Source of the DNA: Roseitalea porphyridii
GTDB lineage: Bacteria > Pseudomonadota > Alphaproteobacteria > Rhizobiales > Rhizobiaceae
Length of the DNA: 64,000 nucleotides
NCBI RefSeq assembly: GCF_004331955.1
Contig: NZ_CP036532.1
Coordinates: 2,542,001-2,606,000, forward strand
Direction: 5' to 3'
Under the pieces are notes generated by a model. The model was not told where the DNA came from, ran no database searches, and worked only from the letters and a program-made list of their open reading frames with translations. Shown here in pieces: positions 34,026 through 42,222 of the stretch (position 1 is its first letter; each line of letters starts with the position of its first letter). A program made the translations under genes and the position numbers.

Positions 34026-34388
34026 TAATCCCAGAATCGTTTTTTTTTGCGCGAGACGCAACCGGGTCGATGCTCGTTTCTGGCAGGTCTTGTGACTTGT
34101 CGCGCCACCGCGTAAGTCGGCTTCCCGCCCAAACCGGGCTTTCTACCTGCCCTTTGGTATAGTCTCAGCCGCTCGACTGAATCTGCACGCCATCACGGCG
34201 ACTTACATGCGCGCTGGCCGGATCAGCTGGAATGGATCCCTGTGACGAGCACAGGGATGACGGCGCCGGGGAGGTCGCCGTGGCCGGGAGGCGCTTTCCC
34301 CCCCTCACCCCATCTTCCACACCTCGTCGTGGATGATCCGTCCCATCTTTCGCCGTGCGCCTGTCTCCCTGGCTGAGCCGGGTTCGTT
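34026..34388. other. Intergenic stretch at the right border of the island
   Basis: No gene seen. It contains the Dam promoter region (poly-T run TTTTTTTT on the plus strand near 34040), a weak GCCC..GGGC hairpin at 34127-34139, and a dispersed repeat further right. GC rises again after about 34150. Confidence 0.5.
34172..34262. repeat. Dispersed repeat with ATCCCTGTG / CACAGGGAT hairpin
   Basis: GCACGCCATCACGGCGACTT and TGGCCGGATCAGCTGGAATG precede a hairpin ATCCCTGTG-ACGAG-CACAGGGAT (34236-34258). I recognise this as a common intergenic repeat of Rhizobiales genomes (it reads as IPVLVTGIHSS-like peptides). Limits approximate. Confidence 0.6.
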
Positions 34389-35984
34389 TCAGCCGAAGGC
34401 GTCGGGCATCGAATCCTTCCTGCGCAGCATGAAAACCTGCAGCGCCTCGTCGATGGCCGGGTCCAGCGCCGGCGCCTCGTAGGCGCCAAGCCAGTCGCGG
34501 CACAGCCGGTTGGCCCGCTCCTCGACGCGTTTGCCGCCCTCGGCCAGCCACTGCTCGAACGAATTGTTGTCGGCAACCGTCGACCGGTAGAAGGCGGTCT
34601 GGAAGTTCTTCTGGGTGTGCGTGCAGCCCAGATAATGGCTGCCCGGGCCGACCTCGGCGATCGCGTCCATCGCCTGGCCGTTTTCGGAAAGGTCGATCCC
34701 CTGGCTCATCGCCTGCATCATGGCGAGCTGGTCGCAGTCGATCATGAACTTGTCGAACGAGGCGACGAGCCCGCCCTCCAGCCAGCCGGCCGAATGCAGC
34801 GCGAAATTGGTGCCCGCCAGCAGCGTCATGTTCAGCGTGTTGGCGCTCTCGTGGGCGGCCTGCGCGTCGGGCATCTTCGACCCGCACAGCGACCCGCCGG
34901 TGCGGAACGGAAGGCCGAGGCGCCGTGCGAGCTGCGCGGCGCCATAGGAGACGAGCGACGGCTCGGGCGTTCCGAAGGTGGGCGCGCCCGACTGCATCGA
35001 GATCGAGGCGGCGAAGGTGCCGAACAGCACCGGCGCGCCGGGCCGGCAGAGCTGGGTGAACGCGGCACCGGCCATCACCTCGGCGAGGATCTGCGCCAGC
35101 GTGCCGGCGACGGTGACCGGGCTCATCGCGCCGGACAGGATGAACGGCGAGATGATGCAGGCCTGGTTGGCCCGCGCATAGACCTTGGCCGCGCCGAGCA
35201 TGGTGCCGTCGAACACCATCGGCGAGTTGGCGTTGATCAGGTTGATCAGCACGCAGTTCTCGTCGACGAACTGATCGCCGAAGACGAGCCTGGCCATGGC
35301 GACCGAATCCTCGGCCCGCTCGGGCGCGGTGACCGAGCCCATGAACGGCTTGTCGGAATAGCGGATGTGCGAATAGACCATGTCCAGATGGCGCTTGTTG
35401 ACCGGCACGTCGACCGGCTCGCAGATCGTGCCGCCCGAATGGTGCATGGCCGGCGCCATGTAGGCGAGTTTGACGAGGTTGCGGAAATCCTCGATCGTCG
35501 CATAGCGGCGCTCGCCGTCGAGCCCGCGCACGAAGGGCGGCCCGTAGACCGGCGCGAACACGGTCGCGTCGCCCCCGATCTGCACCGATCTGGCCGGGTT
35601 GCGCGCATGCTGGGTGAAGACCGACGGCGCGGTCTCGAGCAATTGCCGGCACAGGCCCTTGGGAAAGCGCACGCGCTCGCCCTTGACGTCCGCGCCCGCC
35701 TTTTCCCACAGGTCGAGCGCCTCCTCGTCCTCGCGGAACTCGATGCCGATCTCCTGCAGGATGTGCTCGGCATTGGCCTCGATCAGCGCCAGGCCCTCCT
35801 CGCCGAGCACCTCGTAGAGCGGGATCTTGCGGGTGATGTAGGTCAGCTGCGGGCCGGCCGCGGTGCCCGAGCGCGCCGCCCGGCGGGCCGCGGCCCCTCC
35901 GCTGGCGCGCCGGCCGCGCCGTCCGCCCGTCTCCTCGCCCGCATCGTCCGCCCTTTGTCCGGCGGCCGAAAGATCCTGTTCCAT
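34389..35984 (-). CDS. MttB-family (non-pyrrolysine) methylamine:corrinoid methyltransferase
   Basis: 531 residues. Conserved blocks: YEVLGEEGLALIEANAEHIL, FTQHARNPARSVQIGG, FAPVYGPPFVRGLDG, HHSGGTICEPVD, MGSVTAPERAEDS, LINLINANSPMVFD, SGAPTFGTPEPSLV and GSHYLGCTHTQKNF. The frame is read through without UAG, so it is the MtgB-like type; relatives demethylate glycine betaine, proline betaine or carnitine onto a corrinoid protein. The start chosen is MEQDLSAAGQ; the first 45 residues are Arg/Gly/Ala-rich, as in alphaproteobacterial relatives. Divergent from the corrinoid protein gene. Substrate is inferred, not shown. Confidence 0.85.
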   Translation of the reverse strand: MEQDLSAAGQRADDAGEETGGRRGRRASGGAAARRAARSGTAAGPQLTYITRKIPLYEVLGEEGLALIEANAEHILQEIGIEFREDEEALDLWEKAGADVKGERVRFPKGLCRQLLETAPSVFTQHARNPARSVQIGGDATVFAPVYGPPFVRGLDGERRYATIEDFRNLVKLAYMAPAMHHSGGTICEPVDVPVNKRHLDMVYSHIRYSDKPFMGSVTAPERAEDSVAMARLVFGDQFVDENCVLINLINANSPMVFDGTMLGAAKVYARANQACIISPFILSGAMSPVTVAGTLAQILAEVMAGAAFTQLCRPGAPVLFGTFAASISMQSGAPTFGTPEPSLVSYGAAQLARRLGLPFRTGGSLCGSKMPDAQAAHESANTLNMTLLAGTNFALHSAGWLEGGLVASFDKFMIDCDQLAMMQAMSQGIDLSENGQAMDAIAEVGPGSHYLGCTHTQKNFQTAFYRSTVADNNSFEQWLAEGGKRVEERANRLCRDWLGAYEAPALDPAIDEALQVFMLRRKDSMPDAFG

Positions 35985-36137
35985 GGTCGTCTCCGCATGC
36001 GCGAAAGGCGCGGGGGACTCCGCGCTGTCGGGGCGAGTGTCGCGCGGCGCCGGCCGGCCCACATTGCCGACAACGCCCTTGGCTTGCGCCGGTGCGACAC
36101 GCAAGCGCGACGCGGGTCTTGCCATGCGGCGGGATAA

Positions 36138-36160
36138 GGATATAAGGATGTCGTTATGTG
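36138..36160. promoter_or_regulatory. Near-palindromic operator candidate between mttB-like and corrinoid genes
   Basis: GATATAAGGATGTCGTTATG, an imperfect dyad centred on GATGTC, in the 322-bp divergent gap. The reverse complement shares ATAA.GACATCC..ATATCC with a site before the methyltetrahydrofolate methyltransferase gene. The rest of the gap shows no other feature. Binding protein unknown; methionine/SAH-type regulators are a possibility. Confidence 0.45.
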
Positions 36161-36306
36161 ATCAATGGCGTGATCTGCGGATCGCCGGGCGGGCCGCGGC
36201 CGGATTTTGTCGTATTCAATTCAGCGCAGGTCGCACCCATCTTACTTGGCGCACATTGTTCGCGCATAGAATTGGCCTTTGAATCAAGCCGGTTGGGAGA
36301 CCGCAC

Positions 36307-37008
36307 ATGGCGGACGAAGAAGACATCATCCTGTCGGAGCTGGCGGACGACGAACTCGTCCAGCAGATGCATGACGACCTTTACGACGGCCTCAAGGAGG
36401 AGATCGTCGAGGCCACGCAGATCCTGCTCGATCGCGGCTGGGCGCCCTACGACGTTCTGACCAAGGCGCTGGTCGAGGGCATGCGCATCGTCGGCGAGGA
36501 TTTCCGCGACGGCATCCTGTTCGTGCCCGAGGTGCTCCTGTCGGCCAACGCGATGAAGGCGGGCATGAACATCCTGCGCCCGCTGCTCGCCGAGACCGGC
36601 GCGCCGAAGCTGGGCAAGATGGTGATCGGCACCGTCAAGGGCGACATCCACGACATCGGCAAGAACCTCGTCGGCATGATGATGGAGGGCGCCGGCTTCG
36701 ACGTGGTCGATCTGGGCATCAACAACCCGGTCGAGAACTATCTGGAGGCGCTCGAGAAGGAGCAGCCCGACATTCTGGGCATGAGCGCGCTTCTGACCAC
36801 CACCATGCCCTACATGAAGGTCGTCATCGACACGATGAAGGAAAAGGGCATCCGCGACGACTTCGTCGTCCTGGTCGGCGGCGCCCCGCTCAACGAGGAG
36901 TTCGGCCAGGCGATCGGCGCGGACGCCTATTGCCGCGACGCGGCCGTGGCCGTCGAGACCGCAAAGCTGTTCATGAAGCGCCGCCACAACCAGGTCGAGC
37001 ACGCCTGA
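36307..37008 (+). CDS. Corrinoid methyl-carrier protein (MtgC/MtbC type)
   Basis: 233 residues. N-terminal four-helix cap (LYDGLKEEIVEATQILLDRGW, VGEDFRDGILFVPEVLLSANAMKAGM). The Rossmann B12-binding domain carries GTVKGDIHDIGKNLV; His115 of DxHxxG is the lower axial ligand of the cobamide. Also DLGINNPVENYLEALE and SALLTTTMPYMKVVI, as in the MtbC/MtgC family. Accepts methyl from the divergent MttB-like enzyme and hands it to tetrahydrofolate through the methyltransferase 5 kb downstream. It could also serve as the B12 module of a split methionine synthase. Confidence 0.93.
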   Translation: MADEEDIILSELADDELVQQMHDDLYDGLKEEIVEATQILLDRGWAPYDVLTKALVEGMRIVGEDFRDGILFVPEVLLSANAMKAGMNILRPLLAETGAPKLGKMVIGTVKGDIHDIGKNLVGMMMEGAGFDVVDLGINNPVENYLEALEKEQPDILGMSALLTTTMPYMKVVIDTMKEKGIRDDFVVLVGGAPLNEEFGQAIGADAYCRDAAVAVETAKLFMKRRHNQVEHA

Positions 37009-37027
37009 GGCGCACGGAGCCGAACCG

Positions 37028-37489
37028 ATGATCGCGCGCCTGCGGGCCGTCCTGTCACGGGACTTCATGGCGGACACCACCGCGCTGGTGGTGTTCTTCA
37101 CCATCGCGGGCATCGTCAACGAGCGCTTCATCGCCGGCATGAGCTGGGAGGAAGTCGCGCGGGCGCGGATCATCGGCGCGCCGCTGATGGTCCTGACGGC
37201 GCGACCCTACGGCATCTGGCGCGACTGGGTCATGACGCGCGCCGACCCCGGCCGGAGCACCAGCGCGCTGCTGCACGACATGTTCGCGCTGCTTGCTTTC
37301 CAGGTGCCGATCTACACCGCGATCATCTATGCGGGCGGGGCGACCGGCGACCAGCTCTGGCGCGGCGCGCTGGGCGCGGCGATCTACATGCTGGTGCTCG
37401 GCCGGCCCTACGGCCTGTGGCTCGATCTGGTGCGCCGCTGGTTCGGCATCAGCGGCCCGGGCCAGAAGCCGATGTCGCTGGGCGGCTGA
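37028..37489 (+). CDS. alaE: AlaE-family inner membrane exporter
   Basis: 153 residues, about four membrane helices. DTTALVVFFTIAGIVNERFIAGMSWEEVARARIIGAP, ARPYGIWRDWVM, FQVPIYTAIIYAGGA and GRPYGLWLDLVRRWFGIS match the AlaE L-alanine exporter pattern, including the two PYG.(W/Y).D motifs. It follows the corrinoid gene by 19 bp in the same direction. A link between amino-acid export and methyl transfer is not obvious. Confidence 0.78.
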   Translation: MIARLRAVLSRDFMADTTALVVFFTIAGIVNERFIAGMSWEEVARARIIGAPLMVLTARPYGIWRDWVMTRADPGRSTSALLHDMFALLAFQVPIYTAIIYAGGATGDQLWRGALGAAIYMLVLGRPYGLWLDLVRRWFGISGPGQKPMSLGG

Positions 37490-37491
37490 TC

Positions 37492-38652
37492 TCAGCCGTC
37501 GCGCCAGGTGACCAGCTTGGTCACCGCATAGTTGAACAGCGCGCTCATCACCGCGCCGGCAAGGCCCGCGATCCAGACCGGCGTGCCAAGCTCGAAGATG
37601 CGCTCGGCGACGGCCAGATTGCCCAGCGCGCCGATCGAGCAGATCGCGTAGAAGGTGACCAGCCCGCGCCAGAAGCGCAGGCCGACCAGCTTGCGGTGGG
37701 CGAAGGTGACCTGGTTGTTGAACGCGAAGTTGGTGGTCATCGCGATGTAGGTGGCGATCGTCTGCGACAGGGTGAAGTTCAGCCCGGCCGCCGACAGCCC
37801 GTAGAGCGAGGCCATGTGGACGACCAGACCCGACGTGCCGACCAGTGCGAACAGAAGGAACTGCGTCGGCAGCAGGCCGCCCGTGTAGCGCGACACAAGG
37901 AGCCCGAGAAATTGCACCGTCACCAGGAAACCGAGCTTGCTCTCGCCGGCGACCCGCTCGCGGAACTCGAACGGCACCTCGCGTATGTCGAGCTGCGCGC
38001 CGTAGCGGCTGACGATGTCGAACAGGATCTTGAAGCCTTCGCGCGACACCGCGCCGGCGACCTTGTCGGCAACATCGCGCCGCAACATGAAAAAGCCGCT
38101 CATCGGATCGGTCGTGTAGCGGCCGGTAATCCGGTTGGCGAGCCAGGTCGCCAGCTCGCTGCCCTTGGCGCGGGTCTTCTTGTGAAAGCCGCCACCGGCC
38201 CTGACGCCCTCGACGTAGCGCGATGCGATCACCAGATCCGCCCCCGCCTCGATCTCGGCCAGCATCACCGGCAGCCGCGTCTCGTCGTGCTGCATGTCGG
38301 CGTCCATGATCACCACGACCGGCGCGTTCGCCGCCATCATGCCCTCGACGCACGCGCCCGAGAGGCCGCGCCGGCCGACCCGGCGGATGCAGCGCACGTG
38401 CGGATGCTTGCGCGCGACCGCGCGCGTCACGCCGGCGGTTCCGTCCGGGCTGTCGTCGTCGACCACGATGATCTCGTGCGGCCGGCCGCCCATTGCCTCG
38501 CCGATCTTGCCGACGATGACCGGAATGTTCTCGGCCTCGTTGTAGGCCGGCAGCACGATCGACAGCGCCGGCGCCGCAAGCGCGGCGGCCGTAACCGGTT
38601 CGGCCCGGGCAGCTATGGTCTGGTGTTTCAAGGCACCCTTCCCGCTTGGCAC
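37492..38652 (-). CDS. GT2 polyprenyl-phosphate glycosyltransferase fused to a GtrA domain
   Basis: 386 residues. The N-terminal GT-A domain is of the dolichol-phosphate-mannose synthase type: LSIVLPAYNEAENIPVIVGKI, IIVVDDDSPDGTAGV, VVIMDADMQHDE (DXD), YTTDPMSGFFMLRR, and FEFRERVAGESKLG. From about residue 260 come four membrane helices of a GtrA domain (FLLFALVGTSGLVVHMASLY, TTNFAFNNQVTFAHRK, FNYAVTKLVTWRDG). Likely loads a sugar on undecaprenyl phosphate and flips it for envelope glycosylation. Convergent with alaE (2-bp gap). Confidence 0.9.
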   Translation of the reverse strand: MPSGKGALKHQTIAARAEPVTAAALAAPALSIVLPAYNEAENIPVIVGKIGEAMGGRPHEIIVVDDDSPDGTAGVTRAVARKHPHVRCIRRVGRRGLSGACVEGMMAANAPVVVIMDADMQHDETRLPVMLAEIEAGADLVIASRYVEGVRAGGGFHKKTRAKGSELATWLANRITGRYTTDPMSGFFMLRRDVADKVAGAVSREGFKILFDIVSRYGAQLDIREVPFEFRERVAGESKLGFLVTVQFLGLLVSRYTGGLLPTQFLLFALVGTSGLVVHMASLYGLSAAGLNFTLSQTIATYIAMTTNFAFNNQVTFAHRKLVGLRFWRGLVTFYAICSIGALGNLAVAERIFELGTPVWIAGLAGAVMSALFNYAVTKLVTWRDG

Positions 38653-38735
38653 GTCGAGGCGGCTCCCTATACCGCCCGGCGGCGCGAGGCAAACCGCCGC
38701 GACCGATCCCGAACGATGTTCTAGACTGGCCGATC

Positions 38736-39374
38736 ATGACGAAAAGTAAACGCCAATCAGGTCCCGCCCCCGTCCGCGTCATCGGATGCGGCATGATCGC
38801 CCGGGAAATCCTCGACGTTTGCCGCGCAAACGGGCTCGATCACGTTTCGCTGACCTGCCTGCCGGCCGACTATCATCACCATCCCGAACGAATCGCGCCC
38901 GCCGTCGACAAGGCCATCGAACGCGCCCGCGCCGACGGGTTCGAGCATATCCTGGTCGGCTATGCCGACTGCGGCACGGGCGGCATGCTGGACCGCGTCT
39001 GCGAGCGCCATGGCGTCGAGCGCATCGCCGGACCGCACTGCTTTTCCTTCTATATCGGCAACGAGGCGTTCGCCGCCGCCGGCGACGACGAGTACCTGAC
39101 CACCTTCTTCATGACCGACTTCCTCGCCCGGCACTTCGAGACGTTCCTGATCCGTCCGCTCGGGCTCGACCGGCATCCCGAGCTGCGCGATGCCTATTTC
39201 GGCCACTATACGCGGCTTCTGTACATCGCCCAGACCGACGATCCCGTGCTCACCGCGAACGCACGCGCCGCCGCCGGCCGCCTCGGCCTCGCCTTCGAGC
39301 GGCGGCTGACCGGCCATGGCGACCTCGCCGCGGCGCTGCGTTCGGCCGCCGCCGGCACGGACAAAACTCTGTAA
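38736..39374 (+). CDS. DUF1638 domain protein
   Basis: 212 residues. VRVIGCGMIAREILDVCRANG, LTCLPADYHHHPERIAPAVDKAIERA, VGYADCGTGGMLDRVCERHGVERIAGPHCFSFY and TDFLARHFETFLIRPLGLDRHPEL match DUF1638. Two cysteines (GCG and DCG) and a His-rich stretch suggest metal or cofactor binding. Proteins of this family are often near corrinoid methyl-transfer genes, which fits here; the activity is unknown. The start avoids an unsupported N-terminal extension within the divergent promoter. Confidence 0.82.
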   Translation: MTKSKRQSGPAPVRVIGCGMIAREILDVCRANGLDHVSLTCLPADYHHHPERIAPAVDKAIERARADGFEHILVGYADCGTGGMLDRVCERHGVERIAGPHCFSFYIGNEAFAAAGDDEYLTTFFMTDFLARHFETFLIRPLGLDRHPELRDAYFGHYTRLLYIAQTDDPVLTANARAAAGRLGLAFERRLTGHGDLAAALRSAAAGTDKTL

Positions 39375-39439
39375 ACAAATCCGTGTCATAACGGCGCACG
39401 ACAAACCGTGACGGAAAGGCTCGTCACCACCAGGGAACG

Positions 39440-40108
39440 ATGAACCGCCCGATGTTCGACCAGCGCCACACTGAGGCCGACGCGCTGCCGGTCGACGATC
39501 CACGGCCCGCCCCGCCCCGCTCGCTGTCGCAGGTGATGCGCGAACTGGCCGCGCGCGAGAAGGGCGATGTCACGGTGCGCTGCATCCGCAATGCGCTGGC
39601 CGACCGGTCGTTCGCGACCTTCCTGGTCTTCACCTGCGTGATCAACATGCTGCCGTTCCCGCCCGGCTCGACGGTCGTGCTGGGCGTGCCGATCGTGCTG
39701 GTCGCGCTGCAGATGGTGGCCGGCCGCGACACGGTCTGGCTGCCCGAATTCTTCCTGCGCCGGTCGATGAGCCAGAAGGGCTTTGCCAGGATGACGCGCC
39801 GCGTCATCCCGCTGCTCGAGAAGCTGGAGACGCTGATCCGGCCGCGATACTGGCCGTTCGCCAACCACCGGACCGCCGAACGCGCGATCGGGCTCTACGC
39901 GCTCGTGCTCGGCGTCGCCGTGATCCTGCCGGTGCCATTCGGCAACTGGCTGCCGGCGTTTGCCTGCGCCATCTGCGGGCTCGCCCTGTCCGAACGCGAC
40001 GGGGTCTGGCTGTGGATCGGCGTGGTCACCGGCCTGCTTTCGATCCTGATCATCTTCGGCGTGGTCCTCACGGCGGGCGCGTTCGCCCTGCACTGGATGG
40101 GCCATTGA
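39440..40108 (+). CDS. exoD: ExoD-family membrane protein
   Basis: 222 residues with four or so membrane helices. SLSQVMRELAAREKGDVTVRCIRNALADRSFATFLVFTCVINMLPFPPGSTVVLGVPIVLVALQM is the ExoD core, with ALVLGVAVILPVPFGNWLPAFACAICGLALSERDG later. ExoD proteins are linked to exopolysaccharide production in rhizobia, biochemical role unclear. Its stop overlaps the next gene's start by one base. Confidence 0.85.
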   Translation: MNRPMFDQRHTEADALPVDDPRPAPPRSLSQVMRELAAREKGDVTVRCIRNALADRSFATFLVFTCVINMLPFPPGSTVVLGVPIVLVALQMVAGRDTVWLPEFFLRRSMSQKGFARMTRRVIPLLEKLETLIRPRYWPFANHRTAERAIGLYALVLGVAVILPVPFGNWLPAFACAICGLALSERDGVWLWIGVVTGLLSILIIFGVVLTAGAFALHWMGH

Positions 40109-40872
40109 TGGCGCCGCGTCTGGCCGTGCTCACCGCGGGGGGATCGGCGCCGGCGATCATCGTCAACGCGCTGGCCGAGGCCTGGCCGGGCCTGACCGTC
40201 ATCGCCGAGCCGCCCGAGGGAAAGGGCGAATTTCTCAGGCGCCGCGCCCGCCGTCTGGGCTGGCTTCAGGTCGCAGGTCAGTTGCCGGTCATGTTCGGCT
40301 CGCGCCTGTCAAAGCGCTTCCTCGACCGCCGCTTCGCCGAGATCGAGAAGACCCATGGCGTCTCGATGACATGGCCCCGGGACGTGACGGTCATCGACGT
40401 CCCCTCGGCCAACCACCCCGCCTTCATCGAGGCGCTGAAGCGGATCGAGCCGGACCTTCTGTTCGTCGTCGGCGCGCGCATGCTCTCGGCGGCGACACTC
40501 GAGGCGCTGCCCTGCCCGGCGATCAACTTCCACGCCGGCATCACCCCCTACTACCGCGGCGTCAACGGCGGCTACTGGGCGATGGCGCGCGGCGAACCCG
40601 ACCTTTACGGCGGCACCGTCCATTTCGTCGACACCGGCGTCGACACCGGCAATGTGATCGCCCAGAAGGTCTGTATAAGCGATCCGCGCGACACCATATT
40701 CACCCATCATCATGCGATCACCGCGCAGTGCGCCGGACTGTGCGCGGCCGCCGTGCCCGAGGCGCTGGCCGGCAGGCTGATGGACCCGCAGCCGCAAGGG
40801 GCCTCGCAACAATATTTCCATCCGACCCTTTGGGGCTGGATCGCCACCGGGCTGCGCACCGGCGTGTGGTGA
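40108..40872 (+). CDS. Formyltransferase-family protein (PurN/Fmt-like)
   Basis: 254 residues. The hydrolase/formyltransferase core is readable: FVVGARMLSAATLEALPCPAINFHAGITPYYRGVNGGYWA (N..H of the catalytic triad in NFHAG) and YGGTVHFVDTGVDTGNVIAQ (catalytic Asp). The N-terminus APRLAVLTAGGSAP is Rossmann-like. No C-terminal Fmt tRNA-binding domain, so not methionyl-tRNA formyltransferase. Relatives formylate amino sugars or other amines with 10-formyl-tetrahydrofolate. Coupled to exoD (TGATG). Confidence 0.75.
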   Translation: MAPRLAVLTAGGSAPAIIVNALAEAWPGLTVIAEPPEGKGEFLRRRARRLGWLQVAGQLPVMFGSRLSKRFLDRRFAEIEKTHGVSMTWPRDVTVIDVPSANHPAFIEALKRIEPDLLFVVGARMLSAATLEALPCPAINFHAGITPYYRGVNGGYWAMARGEPDLYGGTVHFVDTGVDTGNVIAQKVCISDPRDTIFTHHHAITAQCAGLCAAAVPEALAGRLMDPQPQGASQQYFHPTLWGWIATGLRTGVW

Positions 40873-40967
40873 CTGCGACATGCTGTCGCTTTTGGATTTG
40901 CGCGCGTCGCCCCGGAAGAAGCCGAGACGGCGCAACTCAAACATTGTCGAAAACGAAAGGAACAAAC

Positions 40968-41278
40968 GTGGCTGACCGGATCATCGTCTACTGGCGCGAC
41001 ATTCCAGCCCAGGTGATCGTCAAGAAGCGGCGTCAGGCGGCCAAGCGCGAGCTGCCGCTGCGCTTCACCGAGGCGATCGACATGTGCGCGATGCGCGTGG
41101 GGCGAGAGACACCGACGCCTATCTCGCCGAATGGCGCAAGGGCGATCCGGAACCGGTCGGCGACGATCTGGAAGCAGAGGCGGACAAGGCGGCCGAACGC
41201 CTCGATGCCGAATACACTCAGGAGCGCCTGAAGGCCCTGATCCGGTCCGAAGGCTTCGACAAGGACGACGCCGCATAG
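40968..41278 (+). pseudogene. Small 'virulence factor' family gene (PF13769-like) with a one-base frameshift
   Basis: GTG start after GAAAGGAACAAAC. The first frame encodes MADRIIVYWRDIPAQVIVKKRRQAAKRELP then FTEAIDMCAMRVG. Around 41098-41105 (GTGGGGCGAGAGAC) the sense continues only in another frame as ARDTDAYLAEWRKGDPEPVG ... IRSEGFDKDDAA to the stop. One missing base after GTGGG accounts for it. Together the halves give a typical protein of about 103 residues of this family, often found directly before metF in alphaproteobacteria. Real mutation, base error or slippage at GGGG cannot be told apart here. Confidence 0.78.
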
Positions 41279-41312
41279 CGATTGCGCGGGGCGGCACAAC
41301 GGGACCTACGCC

Positions 41313-42194
41313 ATGAACGACACACGCATCCCCGCCTCGATCGAGATCGCGCCCAAGCAGGCGCTGGAATCGGCCGATCTTCCCGGCCTGTTTCCGGCCG
41401 GCACCCGCGTCTACATCACCGATGTCGGCTCCGATTCTTCGCCGGTTCTGGTCCGCGCCGCCGCGCGCGTGCATGATCTCGGCTACCGCCCCGTGCCCCA
41501 TTTCGCTTCGCGCCGGCTGACGACGCGCGCCGCGCTCGAGGATCGCATCAGGGCGATGACCGACGAAGCCGGCGTCACCGACGTGCTCGTCATCGGCGGC
41601 GGGCTGGAACGGCCGGCCGGCGAGTTCACCTCGACCATGGAAGTGCTCGAGACCGGCTTCTTCGACAAGTATGGCGTCACCGACATCGGGATCGCCGGCC
41701 ATCCGGAGGGCTCGCCCGACTTCTCCGGGCAGGTCGCGCTCGAAGCGCTGCGCCTGAAGAAGAATTTCGGCGAGCGCACCGGCGCGCGCATGCGCATCGT
41801 CACCCAGTTCGGCTTCGACGGCGACAAGTTCGCCACATGGGCGCAGGGGCTGCGCGCGGCGGGCATCGACATGCCGGTCCATCTGGGTGTCGCCGGTCCG
41901 GCCAAGGTGACCACGCTGATCAAGTTCGCCGCCATGTGCGGCGTCGGCAACTCGCTGAGCTTCTTCAAGCGCAACACCCGCTCGATCGCAACGCTTGCCA
42001 CCTCCCATTCGCCCGAGGGCGTCGTCGGCCCGATCGAGGCCGCCTGGCGCGCCAACCCGACCGGCAACGTCCGCCAGATCCATGTCTTCCCGTTCGGCGG
42101 CATCAAAAAGGCGGCCGAATGGCTTGCCCAACGCGGTTCATGGGATATAAAGACATCCACATATCCGCATGCCGAACAGGGCGCGCAGCAATAA
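41313..42194 (+). CDS. metF: Methylenetetrahydrofolate reductase MetF
   Basis: 293-residue TIM-barrel flavoprotein. SIEIAPKQALESADLPGLFPAGTRVYITDVG (N-terminal), VLVIGGGLERPAGEFTSTMEVLETG, IGIAGHPEGSPDFSG, RIVTQFGFDGDKFATWAQGLRAAGIDMPVHLGVAGPA are typical of the divergent alphaproteobacterial MetF group. It interconverts methyl- and methylene-tetrahydrofolate. Beside a corrinoid methyl-transfer system it probably oxidises methyl-THF made from demethylation, or supplies methyl-THF for methionine synthesis. Confidence 0.88.
   Translation: MNDTRIPASIEIAPKQALESADLPGLFPAGTRVYITDVGSDSSPVLVRAAARVHDLGYRPVPHFASRRLTTRAALEDRIRAMTDEAGVTDVLVIGGGLERPAGEFTSTMEVLETGFFDKYGVTDIGIAGHPEGSPDFSGQVALEALRLKKNFGERTGARMRIVTQFGFDGDKFATWAQGLRAAGIDMPVHLGVAGPAKVTTLIKFAAMCGVGNSLSFFKRNTRSIATLATSHSPEGVVGPIEAAWRANPTGNVRQIHVFPFGGIKKAAEWLAQRGSWDIKTSTYPHAEQGAQQ
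42143..42166. promoter_or_regulatory. Second copy of the near-palindromic operator candidate
   Basis: ATATAAAGACATCCACATAT (42145-42164) with flanking GGG/CC, inside the last codons of metF and about 60 bp before the methyltransferase start. Shares its core with the site between mttB-like and corrinoid genes. Confidence 0.4.
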
Positions 42195-42222
42195 AGCCGC
42201 GCGCGAACCGGGATTTTGAGAC

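Noticed and set aside
34127-34145. Terminator GCCC..GGGC-TTTCT
   Set aside because: Four-base stem and short T-run, and no plus-strand gene ends there.
34389-35984. Pyrrolysine-containing MttB
   Set aside because: The frame is continuous with no in-frame UAG, so it is the non-pyrrolysine type.
41084-41278. Independent 64-codon gene starting at GTG
   Set aside because: It is the second half of the frameshifted small gene; family similarity continues upstream in the other frame and there is no ribosome site.
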